Below, piece after piece: positions 24,524-33,971 of a DNA stretch of 64,000 bases. The stretch's first letter is position 1, and each line of letters opens with the position of its first letter. Where the stretch lies: positions 62,001 through 126,000 of the forward strand of contig NZ_JAPFQM010000001.1 of NCBI RefSeq assembly GCF_026241205.1, given 5' to 3'. The position numbers and the translations under genes are program-made. The stretch comes from Thermomicrobium sp. 4228-Ro (lineage in GTDB: Bacteria; Chloroflexota; Chloroflexia; Thermomicrobiales; Thermomicrobiaceae). The notes under the pieces are model-generated. The model searched no databases. It was not told where the DNA came from and saw only the letters and a list, made by a program, of their open reading frames with translations.

Positions 24524-27500
24524 CTAACGCTGCGTCGCGTACCAGTAGGACTCCGGGCTCCGGCTCACTCCGAGAGGTCGCTGCCGCACCCACTCGAAGT
24601 AGCGCCGCAACTCGGGGTCACTCTCGATGACCTGCTCCTGCACTCCCGGCGGCAGGAGCAGCAACGCTTGTACCTTGGCCACCAGCTGCTCCGGCCCCGG
24701 CTTCCAGGAGAGCGGCGCATAGGCGGCACCGACCCACCCCTGCCGAGCCAGCTCGCTCAGGGTGCCCCGCGGTAGCTCTCCGGTCTCCGGGAGCTGTGCC
24801 CGCTCCTCCCGGATGCGTCGCTCCGTCTCGGGGAGGAACTTCACCGGTACCGGGAGCGTCATCCCCACCAGCTCCTGCCCCAGCAACTGCCGACGGACAT
24901 CGTTCCAGGCGCGCTGGAAGATGGGGTTGGTCGGATCGTTCAGGGCCGCCAGGTAGGCTGGATCGGCAGCTCTGCCGGTATCCTCCACCGACAGTTCCAG
25001 GACCCGCTTCTTGACGAGATAGTCCGTGTAGGCAGAACCGGTGAGCGTCTCCGGCTGGCCGCGGAGCCTCCGGATCCCCTCGCGGATCGGTTGCTCCACG
25101 TCCAGACCCGTGGTCTGCGCCACCAGGCCCGAGTGTCGCAGCATCCGCATCGGCTCCCAGTCCTCGCCCAGCGCTCCCGAGACCCCTAGCGGAATCTCCG
25201 CCCAGGGCGCGAGACCCAAGCCGATCCGCGAGGCTTGCGCCTGCAAGCGCGCCAGGAGCGGCGCGTCGTCGGGAACGTACCGGTACTTGAGCTGGTCGGC
25301 GATGGAGAGCGCGACCATGGGATTGGCATACGCGGTTCCCGGCCCGAAGAGCCAGCCCAGCAGCGGTACCGGCATGGTATCGGTGAACCGTCCCGGCAAT
25401 CCCAGGCGCTTCCGCTCATCCTCGGCGATCTGGTGGTAGCTCTCCCAGGCCCGCAGAAGCCAGGGGTGCTGCCCCAGGGTCTCGAGATAGAACGGAATGT
25501 TGCGGGTGGCCCAGAAGTGGAACGGTGCCCAGGCGCGAACTCCCAACCACCTCTCGATGTTCCTCTCGTCGCCGTAGTCGAAGAAGAGGCGTCGCGCTAG
25601 CTCCTCGCCGCGGCTGGAGGCCTGCGCCTGCACCCGGCTCCAGGCCGCTGCCAGCTCCGCGGCCTGCTCCGGGGTACCGCCGACCCGCCGCACCGCTTCC
25701 TCGAGCTGCCGCACCGAGAAGGTCACCCCGTGCTCGGTGGCATCGAGCATCCGGAGGAGACGGTTGCCGCGCTGGTTCCCCAGCGTCTGGCGCACCAGTC
25801 CATCGAAAGCTGGTCTCGCCTCCCGGAGGTTGCGCAGGGTTTCGGTGAGCCAGGCAGCGCTGCGGAAGCTCGACTCCACCGCCTGCGCCATACGCCGGTT
25901 GAACTGCACCAGCTTCTCGGCACCGGCACCGAGCCGCCGCGAGAACCGCCCCAGCATCGTCCCCAGCGCCGTCTCCGCTTCCGGAGAGGCGAACTCCTCC
26001 CAGACGGTGGTCTGCGGCCTCCAGAGCACCGAATCCGGGACCGGGATGCCCAGTCGCTCCGCGACGGTGAACGCGCTGCGCCCTACCGCCGGGTTGATCC
26101 CGTACAGCGCTGCCTTCACCGTCGAGTCGAGGATATTCTGCAGGTGGTACCGCGGGGTGAGCAGCGCCTGCTCGCGCCAGGCCCGCAGCGGGAGCATCTG
26201 CGCGATCCGGTTGAGAGCGCGCACTACCGCTGGGTCCTTGCCGACCCCGAGCTTGCGCGCCATCTCGTCGGCGTAGCTCTCGATGAGCGCCTCCCGGCGC
26301 GTCTCGCGGAGAGTGCGCTCCAGCGTGCCCTCGGCGACCTCGTCGGGATCCACGCCCACCATCTCGAGGAAGTTGTCGATAGCTCGGCGCTGGTTCTCGT
26401 CGGCGAACCGTCTCGCCTCGACGACGTCGCGGAGCGTCGCTGTCGGAGCGGTGAGATCCGGTGCCAGTGGCTCCCGTTCCCGCAGGCGTTGTGCGATGTC
26501 TTCCAGCGCCCTCCGGGCCTCCTGGAAGCTCTGCTCCAGCTTTTGGACGCGGGGCAGTGCACCGGCCTCGCGCAGCACCCGCACCAGCTCGTCGGGCAAG
26601 CTGCTCCCGTACCAGCTGCGCGCTAGCTCCCCCTGCACGTTGCCGCGGAAACGCCGGGTGCGTGGGAGCAAGCGGTCCAGGAGTCGCTGCGCTACCGGGA
26701 AGCGGACTCCGAAGGCTGCCCAGGTATCGCCGACCTCGCGGAGCAGGGCTGCTGCCTGGTTGCGTGCCTCCCCCGGTGTCCGGGCCCGGAGCGCCTGCAC
26801 GACGCGAGGACGCAGGTGCGGCAGCCAGAGCGCTGCTGCCGCCAGCGGCTGGTTCTCGTTCCCGAAGGTCCTGCCCAGTACTTCCGCCAGCGTCTCGAGG
26901 TGCGTATCCGGCACTCGCTCCTCGGCAGCGATCTGCGAGAGGACCTCGCGGAGGTCCTCCACCTGGAGTGGACGGACCGTCGGACCGGGCTTCTTCGCTA
27001 CTAGACGGGCCACCTCGCCGGTAGTCTCGTCGGTGACCTCCTGCGCCAGCTGGTTGCGGAAGCGGGCTTTGACGACGAGACCCGTGTCGGGGCCGAGGAC
27101 GCCAGCCTTCTGGAGCAGCCACTCGAGGTGCCCGAGTTCGCGCTGGGAGAGGCTCCGCAACTTCCCGTCTGGCCCTACCCGCCCCAGGATCTGCTCGATA
27201 CCCGGGCCCCACTCGTTGCCGGAGAGGACGTAACGCACCGCCTTGTCGAAGAGTGCACCCTTCATGCGTGGATTGAAGTCGAGGGGACCCTTCCCCTGCG
27301 CGTCGAAGAGGCGGCGTCCACCCACCACGGGATTCGGATCACCAGTCTCGTAGACGAGGCGGCGCGTCTTGCGGATCTCCCGCAGCGTATTCCGGATCTC
27401 CTCCTCGCTGCGAGGACGGACCTCCTCCCAGATCTCCTGTCGCTGCCGCTGCTGCTCCAGCTCCCGCTGAGCGCGCTGGATGGACTCGCGGGCCGCTGTC

Positions 27501-30500
27501 TCCGCTCCCTCGAGCTGCTCCGGCGTCGCCGGGACCGCCGTTCCCGGCTCTACCGTGAAATCCTTGGGCCAGGTCCCGTCGTCCAGCCGCACCGAGAATT
27601 TGACGACACCCTCGGGAGTGTCGACCTCGGTGAAGTACAACCGCTCCGGTCCCTGGATCGAGGTCTCCCCGGTAGCCTGCACCACGTGCCCTCGATAGGG
27701 TCCGCTGGTGTAGACCAGCCCCTTGCGCCCTACCAGCACCGACTCCTGGTCGTACTTGGCACCCAGTTCCAGCGCATCCCGTTCCCGCATCCCCGGGACC
27801 AGGAACGAGTGCTCGACGACGCCCTCCTCCGAGTAGCGCCCTCGCACCGGGATCGGCTCGTAACCCCGGCTCCGCAGGTCCTCGAGGAGCTGCTGGCGAC
27901 GCTCTAGGAGTGCCTCCTCCGGCAGCCCCGTCTTGTCGGAGGTCAGGACCACGTAGTCTCCGCTCTGCAAGAGTTCGCGGAGCCGCTTCGGTACGGGAGC
28001 AGCGGGGAGCGAGAGGTCCTGCAACAGCTCCCGCGCCACCTCCGGCGTCAGCGACTCGCGGGGGAGACCGCGCCGGTAGGCGACCTCGGCGACGCGCCGG
28101 TAGCGCTCCAGTGTCCCGCGCAGCGGCTCCGGGACCTCGCCGGTAGCCAGGAGCTTCTCGAACCCTCGCGCAAACGCCTCCTCCTGCGGTGCGACGTTCT
28201 CGGCGAAGATACCCGCTCCTCGCGAGGCGTACCGGAGCAAGTGCGCCAGCTCATGCGGCAACGTCGTGATATCGGCTCGCGGAGCCAGGTAGACCACCGG
28301 TCCCTCCGGCGTCAGCTCCAGGTACCCACGCACCCGCTGGAGCGCCTGGTAGAGTCGCGGGTAGAGGGCATCGATGATGGCCGCTGCATCGTCGTTCCGG
28401 AGGACCCCGCGTTGCGCGACGCGAGCTAGCGTCTCGCGGATCTGCGAATCCCGCGTGGCGATGTCGCTGGGCATCCAGAGGTCCCATCTCGACAGGACCT
28501 TCTGGATCCCGCTGCGGTCACCCTGGAGCAGTGCCCGCACCACCTCGCCCAGACCCCGTTTCACCCCCTCTCCCTCGATGCGGATGATCTGCCACAACCC
28601 CGCTTGCAGCGCCGCCAGGTTCGGGTAGAGCTTGGACAGCACCGGGTCGCGCTTGACGTGCCGCCAGAGTTCGCGCAGGATGACCCGCTCCGAGACGGCC
28701 CGGATGGGAGAGGCTGCCTTCTCGGCCTCGGCGACTGCCTCCTCGTAGGGGACACCGGAGAGGAGCGCGATGTCGCGACGGACCCAGCGGTCCAGCGCTG
28801 CCGCCTCGATCTCCTGCTCGGCGCGCTTGATGTAGTCGAGGACCTCCTCCTCCGGCACCCCGGCTCGCCGCATCGCTACCGCGTTGTCGAAGATGTCCGC
28901 GTAGCGGTCCACGACCCAGGTGTAGTTCATGAGCTTGTCGAGGTAGGGCGACGGTTGCCCGGGCTTGGGGACCAGTCGCCCCAGGTCCGGTGCCCTCCTG
29001 CCCAGCGGATCGGCGAAATTCGTGACATCCGCGAAGGCGCTGTCCGGCAAGAGGCCCGGGAAACCCAGCAAGAGGAAACGCCGGAACTCGTCGAAACCGG
29101 TCTGCAGCATCCCTGCCGGGTGACGTCCCTCGGAGAGCTGGTCCAGCCAGCCCGCGACGGCACGGAGATTGAGGAGCGGGTTCGCGCCCTTGCCACCGGC
29201 TGCCCACGCCGCCAGCGCGAAGTCGCGGACATCGCGGCTCTCCAGGAGATGCCGCACTAGCTTCGAGGCCTCCTCGGGAACCAGGTAGCCGTCCTGGTCC
29301 ACGCGGGTGAGGTCGATACCTAGCCGCTGCGCCAGCCCTGGATCCACCCGGTCTACCCGCGTGATCCCCAGCACCCGCGCCGCATCCAGGAGCGGGTTCA
29401 CCGGTTGCTCCGGGATGACGAACTTGGTCACCCCGGTCAGACGGTTGACGGAACGCTTCTTCGGTGGGCGGTAGGGCACCTCCCCGATGCGCGCCATCGC
29501 CTCGCGGAAGACGGGTTCCGGTATCGCCTCGGTAGACCGGAACCGGTATCCCATCTCCTTGAGGACCTCGTTGAGGCGCTTGGCTTCAGCCTCGGAGAGG
29601 TAGACGGCCCGACGGTAAGCGGGATCCACGTTGCTCGGGTCCGCCAACCGCTGGATCGCTTCCTCGGGCAGGCCCTCTCCTCGCGGGAAGAGCCGCGAAA
29701 ACCAGGCACCCGCATCCCGATACCAGGCACCGGCCTCCTTGGCGAGCTTCTCGCCCATCGCTGCAGAACCGGCCCGGAGACGCTCCAGCCAGCGCTCCAC
29801 CGCATCGGGTGGGTGACTGAGGTGCTGCAGCGCTGTCGCCACCAGCTCCTCGTCGGGATGTTCCGGGACGTAGTTCGGATCCTCCAGCATCTTCCGCGTG
29901 ACCTCTTCCACTGTCTGGAAGAGCTTAGAGGCACCGCGCTGCGTCTCCTCGAAGGTAGGGCGCACCTTCATCATCGCGTAGACCTCGTCGAGGTCTTTGA
30001 ACTTCTCGGGATTCTGCGCGAAGATGCCCACCGCTACCGAGTCGAGGATGCGGTGCAGCGCCTCGCGAGCCGGAGCCGGGAACTCCCGCGTGAGCAAGGT
30101 GTCGTCCAGCTCCAGGTGCACGCGCATCCGCTCCGATGGACGCAGTGTGATGCGGTTCCCCTCGCGCACCTCTTGGAGCAACCCGCGTTCCAGGAGTTCC
30201 CGCTTCACCTCGATGAGCGGTTCCCTTGCCTCGGGGCGCAGCGGGGCCTCCCGCGAGAGCGCATCCCAAGCCCGCGTCAGGCTCACGCTGTCGACGTTGC
30301 GGATGAGATCGCGCACCCGTTCCCTCGGTTGGCCGATGAGGCGAGTCGCCCACTCCTCCCGCGCTAGACGCGCCACGTCTCCTTCCGGTGCCAGGAGGTC
30401 GGGTACGCCACGCTGCTCCGCCTCCTCCAGTGCGCGCCGGAACAGGTTCACGCTCTCGCGGAGCTTAGCTGCAGCCGACTTCTGGAACAGCGGCTTCCCG

Positions 30501-31174
30501 GTGATCCGTTCCAGGACCCGAGCCCCGCGGCGGAGACCAGCCAAGGGAACCGTCACCGGCAGCACCTGCACGCGTCCCAGCAACTCGTCGGTAGCCGTGG
30601 CGACGTCGAAAGCCTTGGCGAGGGCCGGTGAGGACTCCAAGAGACGCGCCACCTTCGGCACCTTGCCGAGCTTACCGACCAGTCCCACGCCCACCAGGTT
30701 CATCGGGTCGAGGAGGATCTCCGAGGCGAGTTTGAGCCAGGGGTGCCCCTCCATGGCGATGTTCCAGGCCTGGGTGTAGCTCTCGGCCTCGCGCACCCGC
30801 GGATCCGCCGAGATCTGCTTGACGTACCAACCGAGAGCGGGGCGCGTGACGAACTTGTTGCCGACGTCGAGGATCCAGCCCGCCGCCGAGAGCGCAGCCT
30901 CCAGGGGATTCTTTCCAGACTGCTCCGCTTGCACGCTGGCCGCGGAAGCTGCTGGTGGCGTTCCTAGCGGTAAAACCGGGTTTACCGGAGCGCTACCGGC
31001 ACCCATCGGCGAGACCGGTGCAGCGGGTCTCGGCGCGACGAAGCTCGGCAGCCTCGGTGCCGACGGTTGCAGGCGCGTCACCGGCGGAGCTGGCTCTTCC
31101 CCACCTGGCTCGCTGGCCCCACCGCGCACCTGCGAGAGAGCCTCCTGGAAGAGGCGACGTTCCAGTTCCCCCAT
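24524..31174 (-). CDS. Giant (2,216-residue) polyvalent virion protein with metallopeptidase motif
   Basis: Start at 31174 (MGELERRLFQEAL, GGAGG upstream). Proline-rich N terminus (about 20-90), then long helical regions. A zincin-type HELAH motif at about residues 974-978 (TTLPHELAHLLRYAS) has a downstream glutamate-rich helix. A KFSVRLDDGTW strand domain and another very long helical region run to the C terminus. Size, multidomain make-up and an embedded protease match phage polyvalent proteins, which are packaged and injected. In podoviruses such proteins sit between portal and capsid genes, as here. Which domains are active on entry cannot be told by eye. Confidence 0.75.
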   Translation of the reverse strand: MGELERRLFQEALSQVRGGASEPGGEEPAPPVTRLQPSAPRLPSFVAPRPAAPVSPMGAGSAPVNPVLPLGTPPAASAASVQAEQSGKNPLEAALSAAGWILDVGNKFVTRPALGWYVKQISADPRVREAESYTQAWNIAMEGHPWLKLASEILLDPMNLVGVGLVGKLGKVPKVARLLESSPALAKAFDVATATDELLGRVQVLPVTVPLAGLRRGARVLERITGKPLFQKSAAAKLRESVNLFRRALEEAEQRGVPDLLAPEGDVARLAREEWATRLIGQPRERVRDLIRNVDSVSLTRAWDALSREAPLRPEAREPLIEVKRELLERGLLQEVREGNRITLRPSERMRVHLELDDTLLTREFPAPAREALHRILDSVAVGIFAQNPEKFKDLDEVYAMMKVRPTFEETQRGASKLFQTVEEVTRKMLEDPNYVPEHPDEELVATALQHLSHPPDAVERWLERLRAGSAAMGEKLAKEAGAWYRDAGAWFSRLFPRGEGLPEEAIQRLADPSNVDPAYRRAVYLSEAEAKRLNEVLKEMGYRFRSTEAIPEPVFREAMARIGEVPYRPPKKRSVNRLTGVTKFVIPEQPVNPLLDAARVLGITRVDRVDPGLAQRLGIDLTRVDQDGYLVPEEASKLVRHLLESRDVRDFALAAWAAGGKGANPLLNLRAVAGWLDQLSEGRHPAGMLQTGFDEFRRFLLLGFPGLLPDSAFADVTNFADPLGRRAPDLGRLVPKPGQPSPYLDKLMNYTWVVDRYADIFDNAVAMRRAGVPEEEVLDYIKRAEQEIEAAALDRWVRRDIALLSGVPYEEAVAEAEKAASPIRAVSERVILRELWRHVKRDPVLSKLYPNLAALQAGLWQIIRIEGEGVKRGLGEVVRALLQGDRSGIQKVLSRWDLWMPSDIATRDSQIRETLARVAQRGVLRNDDAAAIIDALYPRLYQALQRVRGYLELTPEGPVVYLAPRADITTLPHELAHLLRYASRGAGIFAENVAPQEEAFARGFEKLLATGEVPEPLRGTLERYRRVAEVAYRRGLPRESLTPEVARELLQDLSLPAAPVPKRLRELLQSGDYVVLTSDKTGLPEEALLERRQQLLEDLRSRGYEPIPVRGRYSEEGVVEHSFLVPGMRERDALELGAKYDQESVLVGRKGLVYTSGPYRGHVVQATGETSIQGPERLYFTEVDTPEGVVKFSVRLDDGTWPKDFTVEPGTAVPATPEQLEGAETAARESIQRAQRELEQQRQRQEIWEEVRPRSEEEIRNTLREIRKTRRLVYETGDPNPVVGGRRLFDAQGKGPLDFNPRMKGALFDKAVRYVLSGNEWGPGIEQILGRVGPDGKLRSLSQRELGHLEWLLQKAGVLGPDTGLVVKARFRNQLAQEVTDETTGEVARLVAKKPGPTVRPLQVEDLREVLSQIAAEERVPDTHLETLAEVLGRTFGNENQPLAAAALWLPHLRPRVVQALRARTPGEARNQAAALLREVGDTWAAFGVRFPVAQRLLDRLLPRTRRFRGNVQGELARSWYGSSLPDELVRVLREAGALPRVQKLEQSFQEARRALEDIAQRLREREPLAPDLTAPTATLRDVVEARRFADENQRRAIDNFLEMVGVDPDEVAEGTLERTLRETRREALIESYADEMARKLGVGKDPAVVRALNRIAQMLPLRAWREQALLTPRYHLQNILDSTVKAALYGINPAVGRSAFTVAERLGIPVPDSVLWRPQTTVWEEFASPEAETALGTMLGRFSRRLGAGAEKLVQFNRRMAQAVESSFRSAAWLTETLRNLREARPAFDGLVRQTLGNQRGNRLLRMLDATEHGVTFSVRQLEEAVRRVGGTPEQAAELAAAWSRVQAQASSRGEELARRLFFDYGDERNIERWLGVRAWAPFHFWATRNIPFYLETLGQHPWLLRAWESYHQIAEDERKRLGLPGRFTDTMPVPLLGWLFGPGTAYANPMVALSIADQLKYRYVPDDAPLLARLQAQASRIGLGLAPWAEIPLGVSGALGEDWEPMRMLRHSGLVAQTTGLDVEQPIREGIRRLRGQPETLTGSAYTDYLVKKRVLELSVEDTGRAADPAYLAALNDPTNPIFQRAWNDVRRQLLGQELVGMTLPVPVKFLPETERRIREERAQLPETGELPRGTLSELARQGWVGAAYAPLSWKPGPEQLVAKVQALLLLPPGVQEQVIESDPELRRYFEWVRQRPLGVSRSPESYWYATQR

Positions 31175-31205
31175 CGCCCCTCCTTCCGTTTTCGTTAGCG
31201 TCGGA

Positions 31206-32369
31206 TCAGAACATGAGGTAGTTCCGCGGGTCGATGATCTTCCCGCTCTGGTCCCGCATCTCCACGTGGACATGCGGACCCGTCGAGTATCCGGTGCTGC
31301 CCGAGAGACCGAGGAAGGCTCCGGCATCCACGCGCTGCCCGGGGCGAACCGCTACCGAGGAGAGGTGCCCGAGGATCAGCACCTTGCCGTCATCCAGCTT
31401 GATGGTCACGGAGTTGCCGTAGCCACCGTTCCAGCCCGCTTGCACCACGGTCCCCCGGAAGGGGCTGTACAGGCGCGTGCCGCTGGGCGCTCCGATATCG
31501 ATGCCGGTGTGGTACCCGGAGCTGTACATCGACGGGTTGTAGTTCGCGTATTCCTGCGTGATGGGGAACCGTGCACCACCGAAGATCGACCACCCGCTGC
31601 CCGGTACCACCTTGCCACCGGCTTGCTCGAGCTGCTGGAGTTTCGCCAGCGTGTTGCGGAACTTGTCGACGTAGTCGTAACCCGAGGTCCCGATGGCGTC
31701 GCGGGCACCCGTGACATTCCCGCTGGCGTCGATGGCCCCGAAGTAGGCCGCGGCGGCTTTATCCCAGGATCCGTAGCGCCGGTACAGCTCCGAGAGGAGA
31801 TCCGCTGCCGTGAAGATGTTGACCTTCGGGTCCCACAGGTCACCGCCGTACTTGGCCGCTCTCCCGGCATGATAGTTCGGCATGATCTGCATGAGGCCCA
31901 CGGCTCCCTGAGGCGACCTCGCCTTGGCGTTGCCGCCGCTCTCGATGGCCATGATGGCACCCAGGACCTGCCAGGGTACCCCGAACTGCCGCTCCGCCTC
32001 CTGGAGGAGCGGTTTCCACTGCAGGACACCGCCGATATCGGCACCGTACTCGGCAGCACCCGACGGAAGCTTGTTCAGGGCGGGATTCTTCTCGGCTGCA
32101 GCCGTCAGCAGCGCTTGCCGGAGCTGATCGTCTGGCCGCTTCCGGATCCCGTAGGCGAGGTCGTAGGTGATCGCGGACCGCGACACCGGTGCCAGGAAAC
32201 TGCGGATCCCGTATGCCGCATCGTACCGCATGAGTGGGATCCGCGAGAGCGGTAGCAACGGCAACACGTGGATGCGATGAGGAACTCCCGAAGGACCCAT
32301 CGGAAACAGGGAGTTCGCACCCTCTTCCCTGGTCAGGAGGACCGGACCAGCGAGGTCCTGGAACAACAT
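31206..32369 (-). CDS. Virion-associated lysin: lytic transglycosylase plus M23 endopeptidase
   Basis: 387 residues. An SLT transglycosylase domain (about 115-240) has catalytic E143 in AIESGGN and GLMQIMP at 159-165. An M23 zinc endopeptidase domain (about 270-385) has H287, D291, H335 and HVH (366-368). The N terminus holds two short repeats of Y-D-x-A-Y-G-I-R. It probably opens peptidoglycan during genome entry rather than at lysis, since it lies among virion genes and a separate endolysin exists. Confidence 0.9.
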   Translation of the reverse strand: MLFQDLAGPVLLTREEGANSLFPMGPSGVPHRIHVLPLLPLSRIPLMRYDAAYGIRSFLAPVSRSAITYDLAYGIRKRPDDQLRQALLTAAAEKNPALNKLPSGAAEYGADIGGVLQWKPLLQEAERQFGVPWQVLGAIMAIESGGNAKARSPQGAVGLMQIMPNYHAGRAAKYGGDLWDPKVNIFTAADLLSELYRRYGSWDKAAAAYFGAIDASGNVTGARDAIGTSGYDYVDKFRNTLAKLQQLEQAGGKVVPGSGWSIFGGARFPITQEYANYNPSMYSSGYHTGIDIGAPSGTRLYSPFRGTVVQAGWNGGYGNSVTIKLDDGKVLILGHLSSVAVRPGQRVDAGAFLGLSGSTGYSTGPHVHVEMRDQSGKIIDPRNYLMF

Positions 32370-32387
32370 GGTGACACCCCGTCAGGA

Positions 32388-33104
32388 TCAGCCGAAGTAG
32401 CGGTCAACGAAGCCGGTACCGACGAGAAACTCCAGGAAGCTCATACCCTGTCCGTTGGTACTGGCCATGTAGCGGTGGTAGTCATCGAGCTTCTGTTGCA
32501 GGTCCTGGCGAGCAATCCGCTGCCAGGTCGGCGTCATCCACAGCGACCCGATGTACTGGAGGATGTCGTCGACGAGCTGGTACTGCTCCGTGAAATCCCC
32601 GAACTGCTCGCCGGGTGCGAAGTTTCGCAATGCCTGCCCGACTGCCCGGCGCGAGAATTGCGTACCTGCGAGATTACCAGCAGGTCCCAGCAGAAGCTGC
32701 GGAACCTGTTGTGCAAACGCCAGGAAACCAGCGAGCTGCGACTCCTGATCCCCCGTCGGCGGGTTCAGGATGTCGTACAACTTGCGTAGCCCGGGTGCGA
32801 TGCCGACGGCGTACTGTGTGAAGGGATTCGTCACATGCGTCGAGAACCCCATCTCGGCCAGGCGCTGGGTCACCGCCGCCGTCGGGTAATCGTAGAAGAA
32901 ACCCTGCTGGAACAAGTTTCCCGTGATCGGCCCGAAGAGCGGCGCACCACGCGGGTTGACCTGGAACTGGCTCCCGTACACCGGCCTCCCCGCGCCGGTG
33001 ATCTCCTGGTACATCTGTTGCTTCTGTTGCTGCGCCTGGGCTCCGGCCTGGAGAGCACGCGGGTCGTATGGGTTGTACCACGACGAACCGAAGAATCCCG
33101 GCAT
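32388..33104 (-). CDS. Unrecognised virion protein
   Basis: 238 residues, Gln-rich N terminus (AQAQQQKQQMYQ) then Gly/Pro/aromatic-rich sequence and a helical C terminus. Probably a minor internal or tail protein by position between portal and lysin genes. No domain recognised. Confidence 0.65.
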   Translation of the reverse strand: MPGFFGSSWYNPYDPRALQAGAQAQQQKQQMYQEITGAGRPVYGSQFQVNPRGAPLFGPITGNLFQQGFFYDYPTAAVTQRLAEMGFSTHVTNPFTQYAVGIAPGLRKLYDILNPPTGDQESQLAGFLAFAQQVPQLLLGPAGNLAGTQFSRRAVGQALRNFAPGEQFGDFTEQYQLVDDILQYIGSLWMTPTWQRIARQDLQQKLDDYHRYMASTNGQGMSFLEFLVGTGFVDRYFG

Positions 33105-33117
33105 CTGCTCCTCCTGT

Positions 33118-33477
33118 TTACGTGAACGCGAACCACCGCAGTGGTCGCTGGTAGCGCGTCAAGTCGACTCCCCGCATCTGCGGCGTGAGACTGGCCAGGA
33201 ACCGGTTCGGATCCAGCGTGCTCAGGTACTCCACCCAGTCGGGTGCATACGGTCCCTCGAGAGCGCTGCGGGCCTGGTAACCGCGGTAGATCGTCTCGAA
33301 GAGACGTTCCAGACCGTAGCGCTCCGCGAGGCTCGGAGCCAGCTGCTGGAACCAGAGTTCGTAGGCCGCTTGCGGCTCTTGCTCGAGGTACCCTCGCGTG
33401 TAGATGGAGTAGAGCGGTACCTGGCCTGCCCACTCTACCGCGGAGAGGCGGGGGAGCCGTACCGCGTAGTTGGCCAC
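33118..33477 (-). CDS. Unrecognised virion protein
   Basis: 119 residues with a helix centred on LWFQQLAPSLAERYGLERLF. Reads with its neighbours at 13-22 bp spacings. No domain recognised. Confidence 0.6.
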   Translation of the reverse strand: MANYAVRLPRLSAVEWAGQVPLYSIYTRGYLEQEPQAAYELWFQQLAPSLAERYGLERLFETIYRGYQARSALEGPYAPDWVEYLSTLDPNRFLASLTPQMRGVDLTRYQRPLRWFAFT

Positions 33478-33499
33478 GGCCCCTCACCTCCTCGCGAGA

Positions 33500-33949
33500 T
33501 CAGTACGGTTTCCCCGGCACCATCGGGGACGGCGGGATCATCCGCGTCTCGGGTGGCCACACCCGATCCCGGATCTCGGGTGGTAACATGTACGGCTGTA
33601 GCCGTCGCGCATTGGCGAGCATCGTCTGCAGCTGCTTCGTCAGGTTCCGGAAGTAGTCGGCACTCGCCTGCTCCATCGAGATGCCGGGGGCTCCAGCCAT
33701 CGTCGTCGTGGCCAGAGCCGGAGTACCGGTGGGAGAGGGAGTGGCGAGACCGGCTTGCGCGCCCTGCTCCAGCATCCCCTGCAGGATGGTGGCGAAGCGG
33801 TTGAACGTCCCCTCCGCGTTCAGCATCCGCTGGTTCTCGAGCAGCCAGCGGATGAAGGGAGAGGAGAGCAGTTGGTTCTGCAACCCCGGCGTCATGTTGA
33901 TCAGGTAGGGATTCGCGCCGGAAGTGGGACCCACGGGTACCAGTGCCAC
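33500..33949 (-). CDS. Unrecognised virion protein
   Basis: 149 residues, alanine/threonine/proline-rich middle (about 70-90) between two helices and a proline-rich C terminus (RMIPPSPMVPGKPY). No domain recognised; inferred minor virion protein. Confidence 0.6.
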   Translation of the reverse strand: MALVPVGPTSGANPYLINMTPGLQNQLLSSPFIRWLLENQRMLNAEGTFNRFATILQGMLEQGAQAGLATPSPTGTPALATTTMAGAPGISMEQASADYFRNLTKQLQTMLANARRLQPYMLPPEIRDRVWPPETRMIPPSPMVPGKPY

Positions 33950-33971
33950 AGTTACGCCTCCTCTCGGCTAT

